DNA of 64,000 nt, taken from Bursaphelenchus xylophilus. Lineage: Eukaryota; Nematoda; Chromadorea; Rhabditida; Aphelenchoididae. Within the stretch, counting starts at the first letter, position 1; each line of letters begins with the position of its first letter. Shown one piece after another: positions 45,956 through 56,967 of this stretch. The stretch spans positions 744,001-808,000 of the forward strand of contig CAJFCV020000003.1 of NCBI GenBank assembly GCA_904066235.2. Direction: 5' to 3'. Both the position numbers and the translations under genes were made by a program. The notes beneath the pieces are model-generated. The model worked only from the letters and a program-made list of their open reading frames with translations, was not told where the DNA came from and did no database searches.

Positions 45956-48900
45956 CTAGCCCGACATATCTTTATTATTTTCAAGCAGCCTTTTCGTATG
46001 ATCTCGATCGCATGTTTTTGTGCTGTTCCAAAAGCTTTGAATATTCTTATAGGACTTCGGACTTCGGTTTCTTGCAACATATTGACAAATTGTGCAGAAC
46101 TGATCTCCTGTTCCGGTATGACGCTTTTCGTAGTCGTACTTCCACATTAAATACTCAGCGTAGGCTTCGTCGTCGGTCATCAAGTATTTGATAAAGCTGG
46201 CGAAACTCTTGAAACTCCTAAAAATGCAGGTTGTACGGTCTGTCGTGTGTGCAAGATTCAAACAACCTCTAGTCATCCCACTTGGAATATATCCCCTGTT
46301 AACTTCACGGTATTCAAAGCCACTTACGCAAAGTCGTCCAGAGCGATAAACGATTTTGGTGGGAGGTTTCGGTAGTCGTCTTTTTTCAAAACAATTGGCA
46401 CAAGTTCATGGAATTGGTAGAACTTTTCGGTTATGTAATCAAGACATACCGAGTTCTCAAAGGCCAAATAGAATCGGTAACTTTTCATCTTTTCCTTGTA
46501 ACAGTCATTATCGCACGACCGGTTGACACATTTGCCGAACAGATCAATATCAAGGTACCTGAAAATGTCTTGTTGTCAAAAAAAGCAAAGAGAAAATTGA
46601 GCTTTGACTGGCGAATTTTCGGAAGGACTAGAGTGGCGGACCTGATCCAGTGGCAAAGAAGGTACCATTTTGCATCCGGGAAGTATCAAAAAATGTGACG
46701 AAATACCTCACTCTCCAAGTGAAAAAAATCTGCATTTCAAAAGCGCGTCCGCTTTTTTGTGGGAGAAAGGGTGCCCTTCAAAACGATGATTTTTTTAGTT
46801 GGAGAGCGAGGCTTTTAGCCAGAGATTGCCACGGTCAAAATTTCGGCTCCGGCTCCGACTCTTAGCTCCCAGAGCCGGAGCCGAGGCCAAATTTGCAGCT
46901 CCGGCTCTTGGCTCCGTGCAAAATTTAAAAAGGCTTCCGGCTCCGAATCCCGGCTCCTATGCAAAACGTTTTTTAAAAATTTTTTTCCAAAAATAAAAGT
47001 TATTAGTGCCAGAGATCATACAGCCAACGTTTTTGCAGTCAAGTCACATCCTCCGCAGTGTTTTTGCAAGCAATTTGGTTTAACAAGATAACGAAATTTT
47101 TACTTTTCTGACCACTGGGAAGCCTGGCTCCGACTTTGGGCTCGGGAGCCGGAGCCGACCCCAAAATTTCCGGCTCCGGCTCTGGCTCCCGGCTCGGAGC
47201 CGGAGCCGCTCAGAGCCGGAGCCTCCGGAGCCGTGGCAATCTCTGCTTTTAGCCACATTTTTTGATACTTCCCGGATGCAAAATGGTACCTTTTTGTCAC
47301 TGGATCTGCTTCGTCACTATAGCATATATCAAACAGACCCTTACTTTTGAAGCTCCGCAATGACGTCCTCCCGACGACTCGCGGTTTGGCAGTGAGAGAA
47401 GACCTTGAAGATCCCGTGTTTCTTGTCCTCTTTGATCTTGCGCAACAGATCAGCATGGTACTGTGATCTCTAAAAAATGAGTGATAAAAACGCTTCTTTG
47501 TGGCCTCTCTCCTGCAAGAAAAGGAACGTACAGTAATGTCTCGAGTTATCTCCTGCAAATAGCCGTACGGATACGGGATGTCCGAATGCATCATGAACGT
47601 AGCAGTCGCATTGAAGTAGTCGTTTGGCAAGCTGAAGTAATGCGATATAATATCAGTCTGTCGGGGAAATAATGGCACTCTATCGCATCGTTGAAAAAGC
47701 AACTTTGAACTTCCCGTGATAATTGATTGTACGTGATGATCACGGCGAAGAGGAGATTGGGTAGTCTGAAGACGAGATCGAGCGGTCAAAAGAGATAGTT
47801 TATTCGTCAAAGACGAGAAAGGAATGAGACAAAAGTGTATTCTTGTGGCTTTTATAGCCAAATCCATTGTGCAAATTTGGCACTATCGCCAACAACATAA
47901 TTAATTTTCTCGGTAGCAATGCGATTTTGGGTGCGACAGAGTGCTCATTATTTTCCCGACAGATTAAGTTTTTATCTTACTGACTGCCGGGCACCCTCGT
48001 TGGCGGCTCTCTTTCGTACATAATGAGGGTTTGTTTTGGACTGTGTCTCTTCGGATAGGTGGTATTGTAATGTCCTAAAAATATTTTGCTGGTAAAGTGA
48101 AATTTCTCGCACTTTGCGGGCGCGACCGAGATATTGAACGGCCTGTTAAACTTACGCATATAAAAGGGGAAGAACATCACTCCGTCCGAAGAGTTGTACT
48201 TTCCACGGTCCATGGTGAATTCGCAGGTGCTTCCACACTTTGTGTGGACATCTTCTAAAAAGCCGGGGTCGTACCATCTATTCCGAGGGGTCCAAAGCAA
48301 TATTCGTGTTTTGTTGACAGCCGTCGCAGAGATGTTTGCAATCTTCTTGAGCTTCTAAATCAGACCAACTAAAATTTTGTCATCCTGTCGGGAAAGTATT
48401 GCTGTTTTCATTAAGTGCATCGTTACAGCCGAAGAGGCCTCCTGGCCTGGCAGAGCCTTTGGCCGAAGAGGCCTCCAAAATGAAGAGACCCTAAAAAGAG
48501 CTCCCTCTACTCTCGGGAAAAATAAAAAAAAATTTAAAATGAAGGGTGACAAGTTATACGATCAAAAAACTCTTGAAAATTTTAAAAATAGGGTGTGACG
48601 TCTTATTCGATGAAAAAAATTTAAAATGAAAACATACTGTGATGTCATTATTTTTTTCATCGTATGGCGTGTCACCCTTTATTTCGAAAAACTTTTTCTT
48701 AATTTTTTCGAAAAAGGGGCCTCCTTGACCATTTTAGGGGGCTTCTTCGGCCGAGTGGCATCCTTCATTATGGCCTCTTTGGGCTCAATCTAAGTGCGGA
48801 CATAAAAAGCCGTTTGCACAGTGCACATGTCTGCGCGAAAACCGCGGCGACGTTGTTAAAAAAAAGCGTGTGTCGCGGCGATATTTTGATACGCGGTGTG

Positions 48901-49118
48901 AAAACAAAAAAAAAAAAACTGAAATTTACGGTGCAAAATGAGTCATTTTATGCATGGTGCATTTTTTTTGATGCAAAAGAGTGCCCATTATTTTCCCGAC
49001 AGATGAATAAAATACCTACAAAAATCGGTGGTGTAGGCATATAGCAATATAGATAGACTGTGACAACGAGCGCTGTGAAAAGTAGTCCAAAAGCGTTGAG
49101 ATACCTGCTTTCAGACAT
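45956..49118 (-). CDS. GT10 alpha-1,3-fucosyltransferase F3
   Basis: Minus-strand exons 49118-49020, 48354-48156, 48074-47981, 47631-47532, 47469-47345, 46558-46328, 46217-45956; 369 aa, exact phase. The first exon MSESRYLNAFGLLFTALVVT is a type II anchor separated by a 665-bp intron. Then RILLWTPRNRWYDPGFLEDV, FTMDRGKYNSSDGVMFFPFY, IMYEREPPTRVPG, ATFMMHSDIPYPYGYLQE, GIFKVFSHCQTASRREDV, the GT10 signature RFYLAFENSVCLDYITEKFY, KSFIALDDFA and DQFCTICQYVARN (CxxC). Closest to F1. Its 785-bp intron 5 holds a MITE-2 interrupted by a GGAGCC element. Nothing in the coding sequence suggests inactivity. Confidence 0.92.
46629..47331. mobile_element. MITE-2 split by a nested element
   Basis: Left part 46629-46820 (TAGAGTGGCGGACCTGATCC..), right part 47245-47331 (..GGATCTGCTTCGTCACTATA). 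The two parts rejoin at GCTTTTAGCC, duplicated on each side of the insert. In F3 intron 5. Confidence 0.88.
46821..47244. mobile_element. GGAGCC-arm element with 10-bp target duplication
   Basis: Termini AGAGATTGCCACGG and CCGTGGCAATCTCT are inverted copies. Flanking direct repeats GCTTTTAGCC at 46811-46820 and 47245-47254. The arms are made of GGAGCC/GGCTCC repeats around an AT-rich core. A 9-10-bp duplication is typical of Mutator-like elements (MULEs); no transposase inside. Confidence 0.85.
47650..47967 (+). mobile_element. MITE-1A carrying ~170 bp of extra sequence
   Basis: F3 intron 3. TATCAGTCTGTCGGGGAAAT at one end and ATTTTCCCGACAGATTAAG at the other; 47700-47880 is not MITE-1 sequence. 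Confidence 0.75.
48375..49010 (+). mobile_element. MITE-1 ends enclosing unrelated sequence
   Basis: F3 intron 1. CATCCTGTCGGGAAAGTATT at 48379 and ATTATTTTCCCGACAGATGA near 49007. Between them are GAAGAGGCCTCC-rich stretches near 48.43-48.49 and 48.71-48.78 kb and AT-rich sequence. Perhaps two decayed elements. Confidence 0.5.
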
Positions 49119-49734
49119 GAGTAGCCGTCATTCGAAATAAGCAGACCTTTCAATTAATGAAATTTTGTTTCTTCAAGCAAACTCGTTGTTTAGATTAAGC
49201 ATAAGATACCCCGATTAAAAGTTTACGAAAATTGGAACTCATTCAGTTAAAGCGAGATAAACGAGCCTCCGAATTTAACCCAAAGAATTTTTGGTCATTG
49301 ACCAACATCCACGACTTCCGCCTACACGGTTATGCGCGACTTGATTTCAAATTGAGAAATCTTATCGTTGAAATGCCGAAACATTCGCGGAAAGCCCGTT
49401 TGCAAATCCGGCCAAAGAATTAAGTTTCCAAGGCAGAAGCAATTGCAATAACAAAGAAGGAATGCGATGCGAACGTTTGTAAATGTGAGAAAACAAAAGT
49501 TCACTTTGTATTGTGCAATTTGTTGCTTTTCGCACCGTGCAATAGGCTCTTTTAGGCCATCGCTTCGCATTCTGACTTTTTTTCACAGTGAAAACACCAA
49601 GAGTCACTCCAGCGACTTTATGACGGACTATTGGCATTTTTACAAAGTGCCTGAACTTTTGCCGCAATTCGCACACTCACCTTTTTTTGGATTTGCACTG
49701 TCACGACTTCGCATGCGAATTTGCATATTCCCAC

Positions 49735-50045
49735 GGAATGACCGACAAATTGGTATAAAAGGAAGAGAAATCGCCAATTATTATTATTATTTCGTTTCTG
49801 TCTTTTCCCGGTTGTATGTTGTTTGGAGCAATAAACCGTCGTATTTCTACTGTTGTTTATTATTGATTTGTCTATGTCAACTCTTGTGTTTGTGGAGTCA
49901 ATTATTGTGAGTTCATTGAAGTTGTTTCCTGAGTTTAGTTAGTCGTTTGCCTAAGTTTGTGTAGTCGTTTGTTTGTATAGTATTGTTTGGGCTTGGGATC
50001 CTAAATCAGAACTAGAACAGGGACCCTTTATACACGTGCTCTCAC
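49735..50045 (+). mobile_element. Possible solo LTR
   Basis: TATAAAAGG near 49755, AATAAACCGTCG ~75 bp later, TG-rich sequence, then GGATCCTAAATCAGAACTAG and GGACCC. This TATA/poly(A) order and spacing resembles an LTR R region. No second copy in the window to confirm it. Confidence 0.3.
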
Positions 50046-50127
50046 TGAACTCGTGACAGCACTGTGCGTTTGAAATACCGCTGCGACGTATGGTTTTTTC
50101 ACCTGCGCCGCTGCGGCATAGTCACTT

Positions 50128-50378
50128 ACAGTGAGGGACCTGATCCAATGGCAAAAAACGTCTCCTTTTGCATCCCGGAAGGGGCCAAAACGACTCCAAA
50201 CCCTTCCCTTCTCTAAGCTAAAAAAATCCGCTTTGAAAAGCGCTCCCTTTCCTTCAAGGCGGGCTCTTCAAATCGGGGTTTTTTAGCTTAGAGAAGGGAA
50301 GGTTTTGGAGACGTTTTGGTCCCTTCCGGGATGCAAAATGAGTCGTTTTTTCCCATTGGATCCCGTCCCTCACTGTAG
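50128..50378. mobile_element. MITE-2, full-length hairpin
   Basis: TACAGTGAGGGACCTGATCC to GATCCCGTCCCTCACTGTA; nearly identical arms. Confidence 0.92.
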
Positions 50379-50742
50379 GTGATTTTCGCGACACGCACAG
50401 CCCGAAAACAAAATTTCAAACTTTTTTGCACCGTGCAGTTTCTTGCTTTTTGCATCGTGCAAAAGGCTTTTTCGGACTCTCACTTGCACCCTGACATCCA
50501 CACAGTGCACGCTACACCCCCTGACAGGACCACAACAGTTGAGCAATCTCAAACAGCCTCCGGCATCTAATTTGTGCTTCACAAACAGCAAAAATGTTGG
50601 AGCGCTCAGGGTTTTTTCAAAAATTGCAGAAGTTACGAAAGCCAGTTAGTTCCTTGTTCCGTTCGGAATGCAGATGCACTTGTTTGCCACATCAGAAACT
50701 GTATGAACCGTCTTCTGCAAACTCATTTTCCAGCACAACAGT

Positions 50743-53514
50743 CTAACTTTTATTCAAATTAACAATAGCGTTATTCCTATAGTTCATGTCGCAAACCTTG
50801 TTTGCATTCGAATATTCTCCAATTTCCTTGTAAACCTTTTTCGCCGGCCTTTGCAGGACATACTCACAGACATCACACATCATTTGATGTCGTGATCGTG
50901 GTTTCCGCTGTAGATCATAGCTCCACAAAAGATGCTGCGCGTACAGCGCATCGTCGGTCATGAGACGAGCCAAGTATGTCGACAACTCATGGATACTTCT
51001 GCAAACATACAAAGAACATATGGTCCAAGGAAAACAACGTACGGGAAATCGTCCAACGCAATGAAGGATTTGGGTGGCGAATTCGGATAGTATTCCCTTT
51101 TCAAGACGATCGGGACCAACGAATTGAAGTTGAAGAACTTCTCGGACGCGTAGTCCTCGCAGGCCGTGTTCTCAAACGCCAAATAGAAGCGGTATTCGAG
51201 GCTGTTGCGCTTGTAACAAGCCTTGTCGCAGGGCTTTCCGCCGCAACGACCAAACACATCCACTTGCATGTTCCTGAAACCTTGTTAAGTCTTTTTTTCG
51301 AGGTCTTCTTGCGAGACAAACAGCTACTAAAAATTGCCGAAATTTTTGCAGATTAATGTCGGCTGCTCCTATCAGCCTGTCGGGAAAATAATGAGCGAAA
51401 ATCACTTCTATAAGAATTGCACCGCAGCAAAATCGAATTTCTTTTCACTTCAGCGACGGTATTTTTACAGCGACATTGTTATCAGTATTTTCCCGAAAGT
51501 CTGATACAGTGGCGGATCTGATCCAGTGACAAAAAAGCATATCATTTTGCATCAGGGAAGTATCAAAAATGAAGCAAAATGCCTCCCTCTCCAAGTGAAA
51601 AATTCCAATTTCAAAAGCGCGCCTGCTATTTTTGTAAGGGAAAGGGAGTCTTTTAGTTGCAGAAAGAGGCATTTTGCTACATTTTTTGACGCTCCCGGGA
51701 TGCAAATTGATAGATTTTTGGAACAGGTCCACTGTTGAATCATTTCCTCTTCTGAACCCTCTGTTATTGCAAACGGCCTTACCTCTGCAGGTCCTGAATA
51801 ATAAACTCGCGTCCACTGGGCGTGTCACAATGCGAAAACACTGCGTAAACTCCTTTTATCTTCCTTGCGATCTGTCGTCTGAGATCGAGGTAAAATTCCG
51901 CTTTCTAAAAGCAAATAAAACATGAATGTGGTGCTATCCCGTTCATTAAGTCCATGCACGGCAATCTGCCCGGGCCTTTTGCATGTCCGGGCCCAAAGCC
52001 CGCCCGATGAAACGTAGGCCCGGCCGGTCCATTCCCAAATTTCCAAAGCCGAGTGTGGCCCGGTTTCCACGTCTGGTAAAGTCTTGGAGGAATCTTTGTC
52101 GTTATGTGCAGAAAAATTCAGGAAGGCCTATTGAACGGTGCAAAATGCAAGAAATTGGACGGCGAAAATTTTTTTTTCCCAAGTTCGTGTCGCAGGCGGA
52201 AAAATAGTTTTGTTTTCGCAAAGTGCACATCGCCAAGATCACTCCAGCCACTTTGCGAAAGGGACTTCAGGCTGTCGGAAAATAGTGAGAACTGTTGTGG
52301 ATCCTCAAACCCCATTGAAATTAGTATAAACCAACTCATATAAAAGAAACGTCTCGTCACCAATTACAGAACATTTTATCTCACTGTCAGTTGCTCTTTC
52401 TTTGTGTGCGGTCTCAATAAACCTTATTCCAAAACCGGTGTCTATTCTAAGAGCGGTGGTCCAAGCGCCCCCTCTACCTCTCTACGCCTGAACTACACCA
52501 CAAGCACATTGTCGCATTGAAAATCGCACCGCCGCCGAGAAAATGAATTGTGTCGCCACAAAATCAACTTGCTTTTTACTTCAACGACGCAATTGGCCTA
52601 GCGACATTGCGCTCACTATTTTCCCGACAGAATGATACTAGCTTAGAGCTTACCGTCATATTCCGCTCAATTTTCTCGTAAGTTCCATACGGAATTGGAA
52701 TATCCGCACTTGTCATGTACGTCGCAGTCGCGTTAAAGTAGTTTCTCGGCAGCCTATAATCACAAAAAATCTTTCGGGCTTTGCAAACCCACGTTATGTT
52801 TCTAATTTCATATTGCACTGGCGTTTCGAGCTCCCAAAATACAAAGAGTTGATTGGGGTTTTGGCGGGCGGGGTATGAGGCGCTGAAATTTCCTAAGATG
52901 CATGTCAGCTACCGCAACCTTCCTTACTCATAAACATAGGGTAGAAAACCCCGCATCCGCATTTGCAAAGGTATTTCGATCCATCGTTATATAACATTTG
53001 TTGCCGCAAGTTCTCTCAACCGCTTTTACGTAATACGCAGAGTCGTTCAGCAAGCCGCGTGGCGTCCACATTAAGATATGAGCTCTTGAGTTTTTGGGAG
53101 AGATTTTCCATGGTTCAGAAGACTTAATGATAGCCTGAAAGTCAACGGTTTTTTTTTGATCTGGAAAATAAATCAATTCCCTGAAAATTGCTCTGAAAAC
53201 ATAAAAAATTAAGACAACGGGAGTGCTGGATGCGCTGCTATCAAATTTTGGCAGAAATCTAGTTGATTTTTTAACGAAAAATGCGATTTTTTGTCTTGTT
53301 CTATGCATTCGAACGAGACGTTTTGGTCGAAAATTTGTTATTTACCCCAATTTACGTGTGGCATAGAGCCCGTGCCCAAGATCTGAAGGAAACCTTCGAA
53401 GATACTCCTTACCGTGCTACTTAGTTTCAAAACTCCGCATAGCACTGCCCACAAGACAAAAACATTGATTCCGGCCATAAAATCTCGACTTCTCCATTTT
53501 AGTTTCATAAACAT
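50743..53514 (-). CDS. GT10 alpha-1,3-fucosyltransferase F4, with a frameshift in exon 2
   Basis: Minus-strand exons 53514-53413, 53134-52928, 52892-52793, 52753-52654, 51904-51783, 51273-51043, 50998-50743. Anchor exon MFMKLKWRSRDFMAGINVFV.., then HILMWTPRGLLNDSAYYVKA, CYITMDRNTFANADA, LFVFWELETPVQYE, NYFNATATYMTSADIPIPYG, GVYAVFSHCDTPSGREF, RFYLAFENTACEDYASEKFF, KSFIALDDFP and MMCDVCEYVLQRP. Exon 2 is 207 nt where F1 has 208 and the phase needs one more base. Around 52950 the conserved IFFPFYM appears only after a frame shift as VFYPMFM. All other exons are intact. Either a very young pseudogene or an assembly error in GGGG/TTTT runs. Closest to F2. Confidence 0.85.
51369..51504 (+). mobile_element. 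MITE-1A
   Basis: F4 intron 5; TATCAGCCTGTCGGGAAAAT to GTATTTTCCCGAAAGTCTGA. Confidence 0.82.
51504..51736. mobile_element. MITE-2
   Basis: F4 intron 5, directly abutting a MITE-1A. TACAGTGGCGGATCTGATCC to GAACAGGTCCACTGT; right arm shortened. Confidence 0.85.
51955..52085. repeat. Degenerate CCGGGC-type repeat
   Basis: Scattered GCCCGGGCC and GGCCCGGCCGG blocks and CCCAAATTTCCAAAGCC, as in the element at 32166-32623; in F4 intron 4. Confidence 0.5.
52340..52500 (+). mobile_element. Possible LTR fragment
   Basis: ATATAAAAG, then AATAAACCTTATTCC ~75 bp on, ending TACACCACA. Same style as 49735-50045 but a different sequence. Weak. Confidence 0.25.
52501..52637 (+). mobile_element. MITE-1A, 5' terminus lost
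   Basis: ACATTGTCGCATTGAAAATC core to CTATTTTCCCGACAGAATGA, in F4 intron 4. Confidence 0.82.
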
Positions 53515-53844
53515 GAGATTCGACGACAAAGAGAGCTTTTCCAAAAAGATTCTGGAGCTTTTTGGTTCGATTAAGGAGATCCGGTGTTATCAAGATTCAA
53601 ATTAATTTCTTGAATCTAAAATCTTTGCAGACTAGCGGGTTTCGAAAAACTTTTGGAAAATAATTACAAGTTTTTTGCCGCAAAGTTTGGTCTTTTATGT
53701 ATGTGTTATTATACAACAACTCTGGGTAACGAAGACTAACGTTACTAACTAAAATCTTCCTCGGAGTCTCCGCAGAGCCAAGCGTCCCCCGACCATCCAA
53801 CGGCTTTGCCAGACCTCGCAAGCTTTGTTTAATGTATCCACCGA

Positions 53845-54068
53845 CCCTATCAATGAACGCCTACCGGAAGTTCGAAAAACCCCAAGTTCGACAACCAAAA
53901 GTTCGAATGCCGCAAGTTCGAATACTAGAAATTCGAAAAACCTCAAATTAGAAAAACTAAAAGATCAAAAACCGGAAGTTCAAAATATAAAAATATAAAA
54001 AATGCATTCGAACTTGCGGCATTCGAACTATTGGTTTTCGAACTTGGGGTTTTTCGAACTTGCGGTAG
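53845..54068. mobile_element. TTCGAA-rich palindromic element
   Basis: ACGCCTACCGGAAGTTCGAA at the left pairs with TTCGAACTTGCGGTAGGCGT at the right. The interior is a run of AAGTTCGAA/TTCGAACTT units. Confidence 0.75.
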
Positions 54069-54080
54069 GCGTTCCCGACA

Positions 54081-54474
54081 AAGGAGACCCACCGCAAGAT
54101 CGAATCCGCAAGTTCGAATGACTAAAGTTCGAACGACCTCCAGTTGTTATGAAGAAAGCAAAGTCCACCACACAAAGCCACGAATCCCGAGAAAGACACA
54201 GTTGGATTGGCGTCATGACGAATCTTGATCAGGTCGACATGAAGAACAGCGCGTCCGTTGTCGGTCAACCAACCTCCATCGTAGAGGATGAATGAATGAT
54301 TGAAGAGGAAGTGTATTTTGCAAAATAATTATATGCAAATTATAATTTAAATATTAATTAACTTTTTTTTTCATTTTCGAACTTTAGTCATTCGAACTTT
54401 AGGTTATTCAAAGTTACGGTCATTCGAACTTTAGGCATTCGAACTTGCGGATTCGAACTTGCGGTGTGTCTCCC
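54081..54474. mobile_element. TTCGAA-rich palindromic element, second type
   Basis: GGAGACCCACCGCAAGATCG at the left against CGAACTTGCGGTGTGTCTCC at the right. The middle (TTGGATTGGCGTCATGACGA..) is shared with 62.85-63.0 kb. Confidence 0.7.
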
Positions 54475-54639
54475 TATCAATCGATTTTGTGATGAAGTCA
54501 GAAACAAACAAGTGAGTACCTAAATGATCGATTTCTATTAAAACAGAACCACTGTCGCCTGAGGCGACATTTACAAAATGGATTTGAAACACCATTTTGA
54601 AAAACCAAGGATTGCCGGAGGAAAAGTCGGGATGCGGAT

Positions 54640-54722
54640 TTTTTGTCGCGAGGCAATTCGTTTTCTTGGGATGAAAATTTCAATGCGACAGAGTGCTCTT
54701 TATTTTCCCGACAGATTGATAC
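54640..54722 (+). mobile_element. MITE-1A, 3' half
   Basis: TTTTGTCGCGAGGCAATTCG to TATTTTCCCGACAGATTGAT. Confidence 0.75.
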
Positions 54723-54800
54723 TAATATAGTATTTACTCTGCATTCATTTGCAATTGGAATATTTGCTACGGTAGACAAATTGGACGGAATTTTATTTTT

Positions 54801-55936
54801 CTATTCATTGAGATATCTTTCGGCTCTCCTCCTTCGCTTCAGCCAGTTGCGAATTTGCTCCAACACGGGCATCTTGAACCGGAAATTCGATTTCGCATTT
54901 TCTTTCTGAAAATAGGCGTTTTTAGAGGAAATATGACAACCCTCACCTCTAACATCCTGAGCAAGAAGACTGGCGTTGCCTTCTCATTGCTACTCACGGC
55001 GGCTTCGAGAAAATTGACCAATTCGAAGTCCAGTCGAGTTTGTTTTGTGTAAAGTTCGTGTTGATGGGTTGTTGTTGACTTGAAGAGAAACACCTCTTCC
55101 GTTTGGGAGTCATAATCAACTCGGAGGCTCATCTGGCAGCTTTTTTGACGGCAACTAAAATTTGAGAGAAGAGTACAGAAAACTTCGTATTTCACAATTT
55201 ATGCCAAAACGGAGTTTTTTATATTTATACTTTACTACGACCGAAAAGAATGAAAACCACGAAAGCTATGGCCGAAATCAAAGATACCTAAGAAATAACG
55301 TCCTCTATTTCGCTGCGACGACCCGCCATTATTTTCCCGACATTCTGATATTGTTCCCAGCGGTTCAAAAAAGCGGACTTTGGGTAGTGTAAAGTTGCCA
55401 CAAAAAAATCCAGCGCGGACTTATTAAAGTCTTGGCGAAATTTTTTTTCTCTTACTGCTCTCCGCGTTTCCGGTACTCTCTGGGCCGCAAAGATCGTTGA
55501 ACATTTCGGCTAGGCCTGGAAAGCGCGAGCCAAGCTTTATGGATTTGATATGCGTCTCATGCCCGAAGTATACGCAAATTTTTAAAAAAAAATCAGGTCG
55601 TTGGACATGGGGTCCCTGTTGCCAAGTTAGCGCGGTAAAAATGACTTTTTGAGAACCGGCTTACTTGTAAAATTCCCGACGAGTTCCGCACTTTGTTTCA
55701 TGGATTGTCCCGGCCGCCCATAGACTCCTCTCCGGGCTGAACCACCGGAAAAAGTCGGCAAAATTCGGAAATTTTCTGTCCAATTCGTACGCTTTGTTCT
55801 TTGAGCGACGCTTCTTCGGCCGGCTGTTTCCATTCTGCAGCTCGCAATCAGGCGCTTGCGTAACGCTCGAGCTGCAGCTTGCGCTCGATTCTTCGGATTG
55901 CTGCCGCTGATTGCGGCAGTAATTTAGACGGATTTG
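54801..55936 (-). CDS. FLYWCH/MULE-type zinc-finger protein (5' end uncertain)
   Basis: Minus-strand exons ~55936-55665, 55154-54947, 54905-54801; the last three junctions keep frame exactly and end at a TAG. Exon 1 encodes a polar linker, then a basic KKRRSKNKAYEL and KCGTRREFY. Exon 2 completes a Cys2-His2 pattern (C..YNCRQKSCQMSL..HQHE), then FELVNFLEAAVSSNEKATPV. Exon 3 ends EQIRNWLKRRRRAERYLNE. This order (FLYWCH-like finger, short P-containing helix, arginine-rich N-W-L-K-R tail) occurs in MULE N termini and in host genes derived from them. No catalytic transposase domain follows. No ATG lies in frame upstream before MITE sequence, so a first exon is missing or the gene is truncated. 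Confidence 0.65.
55300..55352 (+). mobile_element. MITE-1 3' end fragment
   Basis: GACCCGCCATTATTTTCCCG then ACATTCTGATA; in the first intron of the FLYWCH-type gene. Confidence 0.65.
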
Positions 55937-56017
55937 CTGAAACACAGGTTCGTATAGGACCTTCGGAGGAAACTTCAGAACAAAACAGACTTTTGAAGTG
56001 TTCTTATTGTTGGAATG

Positions 56018-56172
56018 GAAGTACCAGTCTGTCGGGAAAATAATGAGCATTCTGTCGCCGTGAAATTCGCATCAAAAATGAATTGTATCGTGGCAAAATC
56101 AAATTGCTTTTCACTTCAGCGACGGAATCGGCGCAGGGTCATTGTGCTCATTATTTTACCGTCAGACTGATA
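56018..56172 (+). mobile_element. MITE-1A, full length
   Basis: TACCAGTCTGTCGGGAAAAT to TTATTTTACCGTCAGACTGA. The open frame of the FLYWCH-type gene runs into this copy. Confidence 0.85.
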
Positions 56173-56967
56173 ATTTCTATTTTCATAAAGTACATGGACA
56201 CTTTTTTGCTTTTTGCACAATGTATTTTGAACTTTTTCCGCCGCTTGTCGCCAACACACAGCGGATGTTTCCCTTTGCGCACCGCCCGTCAAACAAAGGA
56301 GTCCGGTGACCGGAATAGTTTCTTACATTCCGTCTTGAATTCACAGAGAAGACAGAGAAAAGACGCGCAAAAACGTACTCTCTCGTCCTAAAAGCTCCCC
56401 ATTTCTTCCCCGACAAAAAGTTTTTTCGCGTCTTCTTTTGGCGTTTTTCCAATCAATTCACCTGACCGTGAGCGCCGCAAAAGGATACTTCCCCTGTCAG
56501 TTTGACGTGCCCGTGCAAGCCTCGAAAAAGCGTTTGGAGTGGGCAAATTTTCAAGCGAAACCGCGTCAACGCAGTTGGACGAAGCTTGCATCGCGATGTG
56601 GGGTACGAAAATCAAAAAAAATTTTTAAATGCTGGTTACAACACGGATTTATTTTGTACAGCGCCCCGACACATCCATTTTAAAAAGATACTAGCCATTT
56701 CGAGAATTGTATGGAGAACTCACCTTTTTCCAGGAAATCGCTCCATCCGTGCAAGACTCAACATTCTGTTGGGGATCCCCAAACATTTTTTGCTAAACTC
56801 CGCGAGAGTCGGCGAATAAATATCTTTCGGCGAAACCCAAAGATTTCAACGCAAGATACACATCATCAAAGACATAAAATGTACTCTGCCCTCGAAACTT
56901 TGAGGTATTTCAAATAGTATTTTTACGTTTTTTTTTTGTATTTTACTACGTAAAAAAATTATTTAAA

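Larger units (their letters stand above)
49119..50742. other. Intergenic between F3 and F4
   Basis: R2 repeats at 49490-49630 and 50370-50530, a possible solo LTR at 49735-50045 and a full MITE-2. No gene recognised. Confidence 0.5.
53515..54800. other. Intergenic: TTCGAA palindromes and a MITE end
   Basis: R6 sequence near 53750-53840, the two TTCGAA elements listed separately, and MITE-1A sequence at 54640-54722. No gene recognised. Confidence 0.5.
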
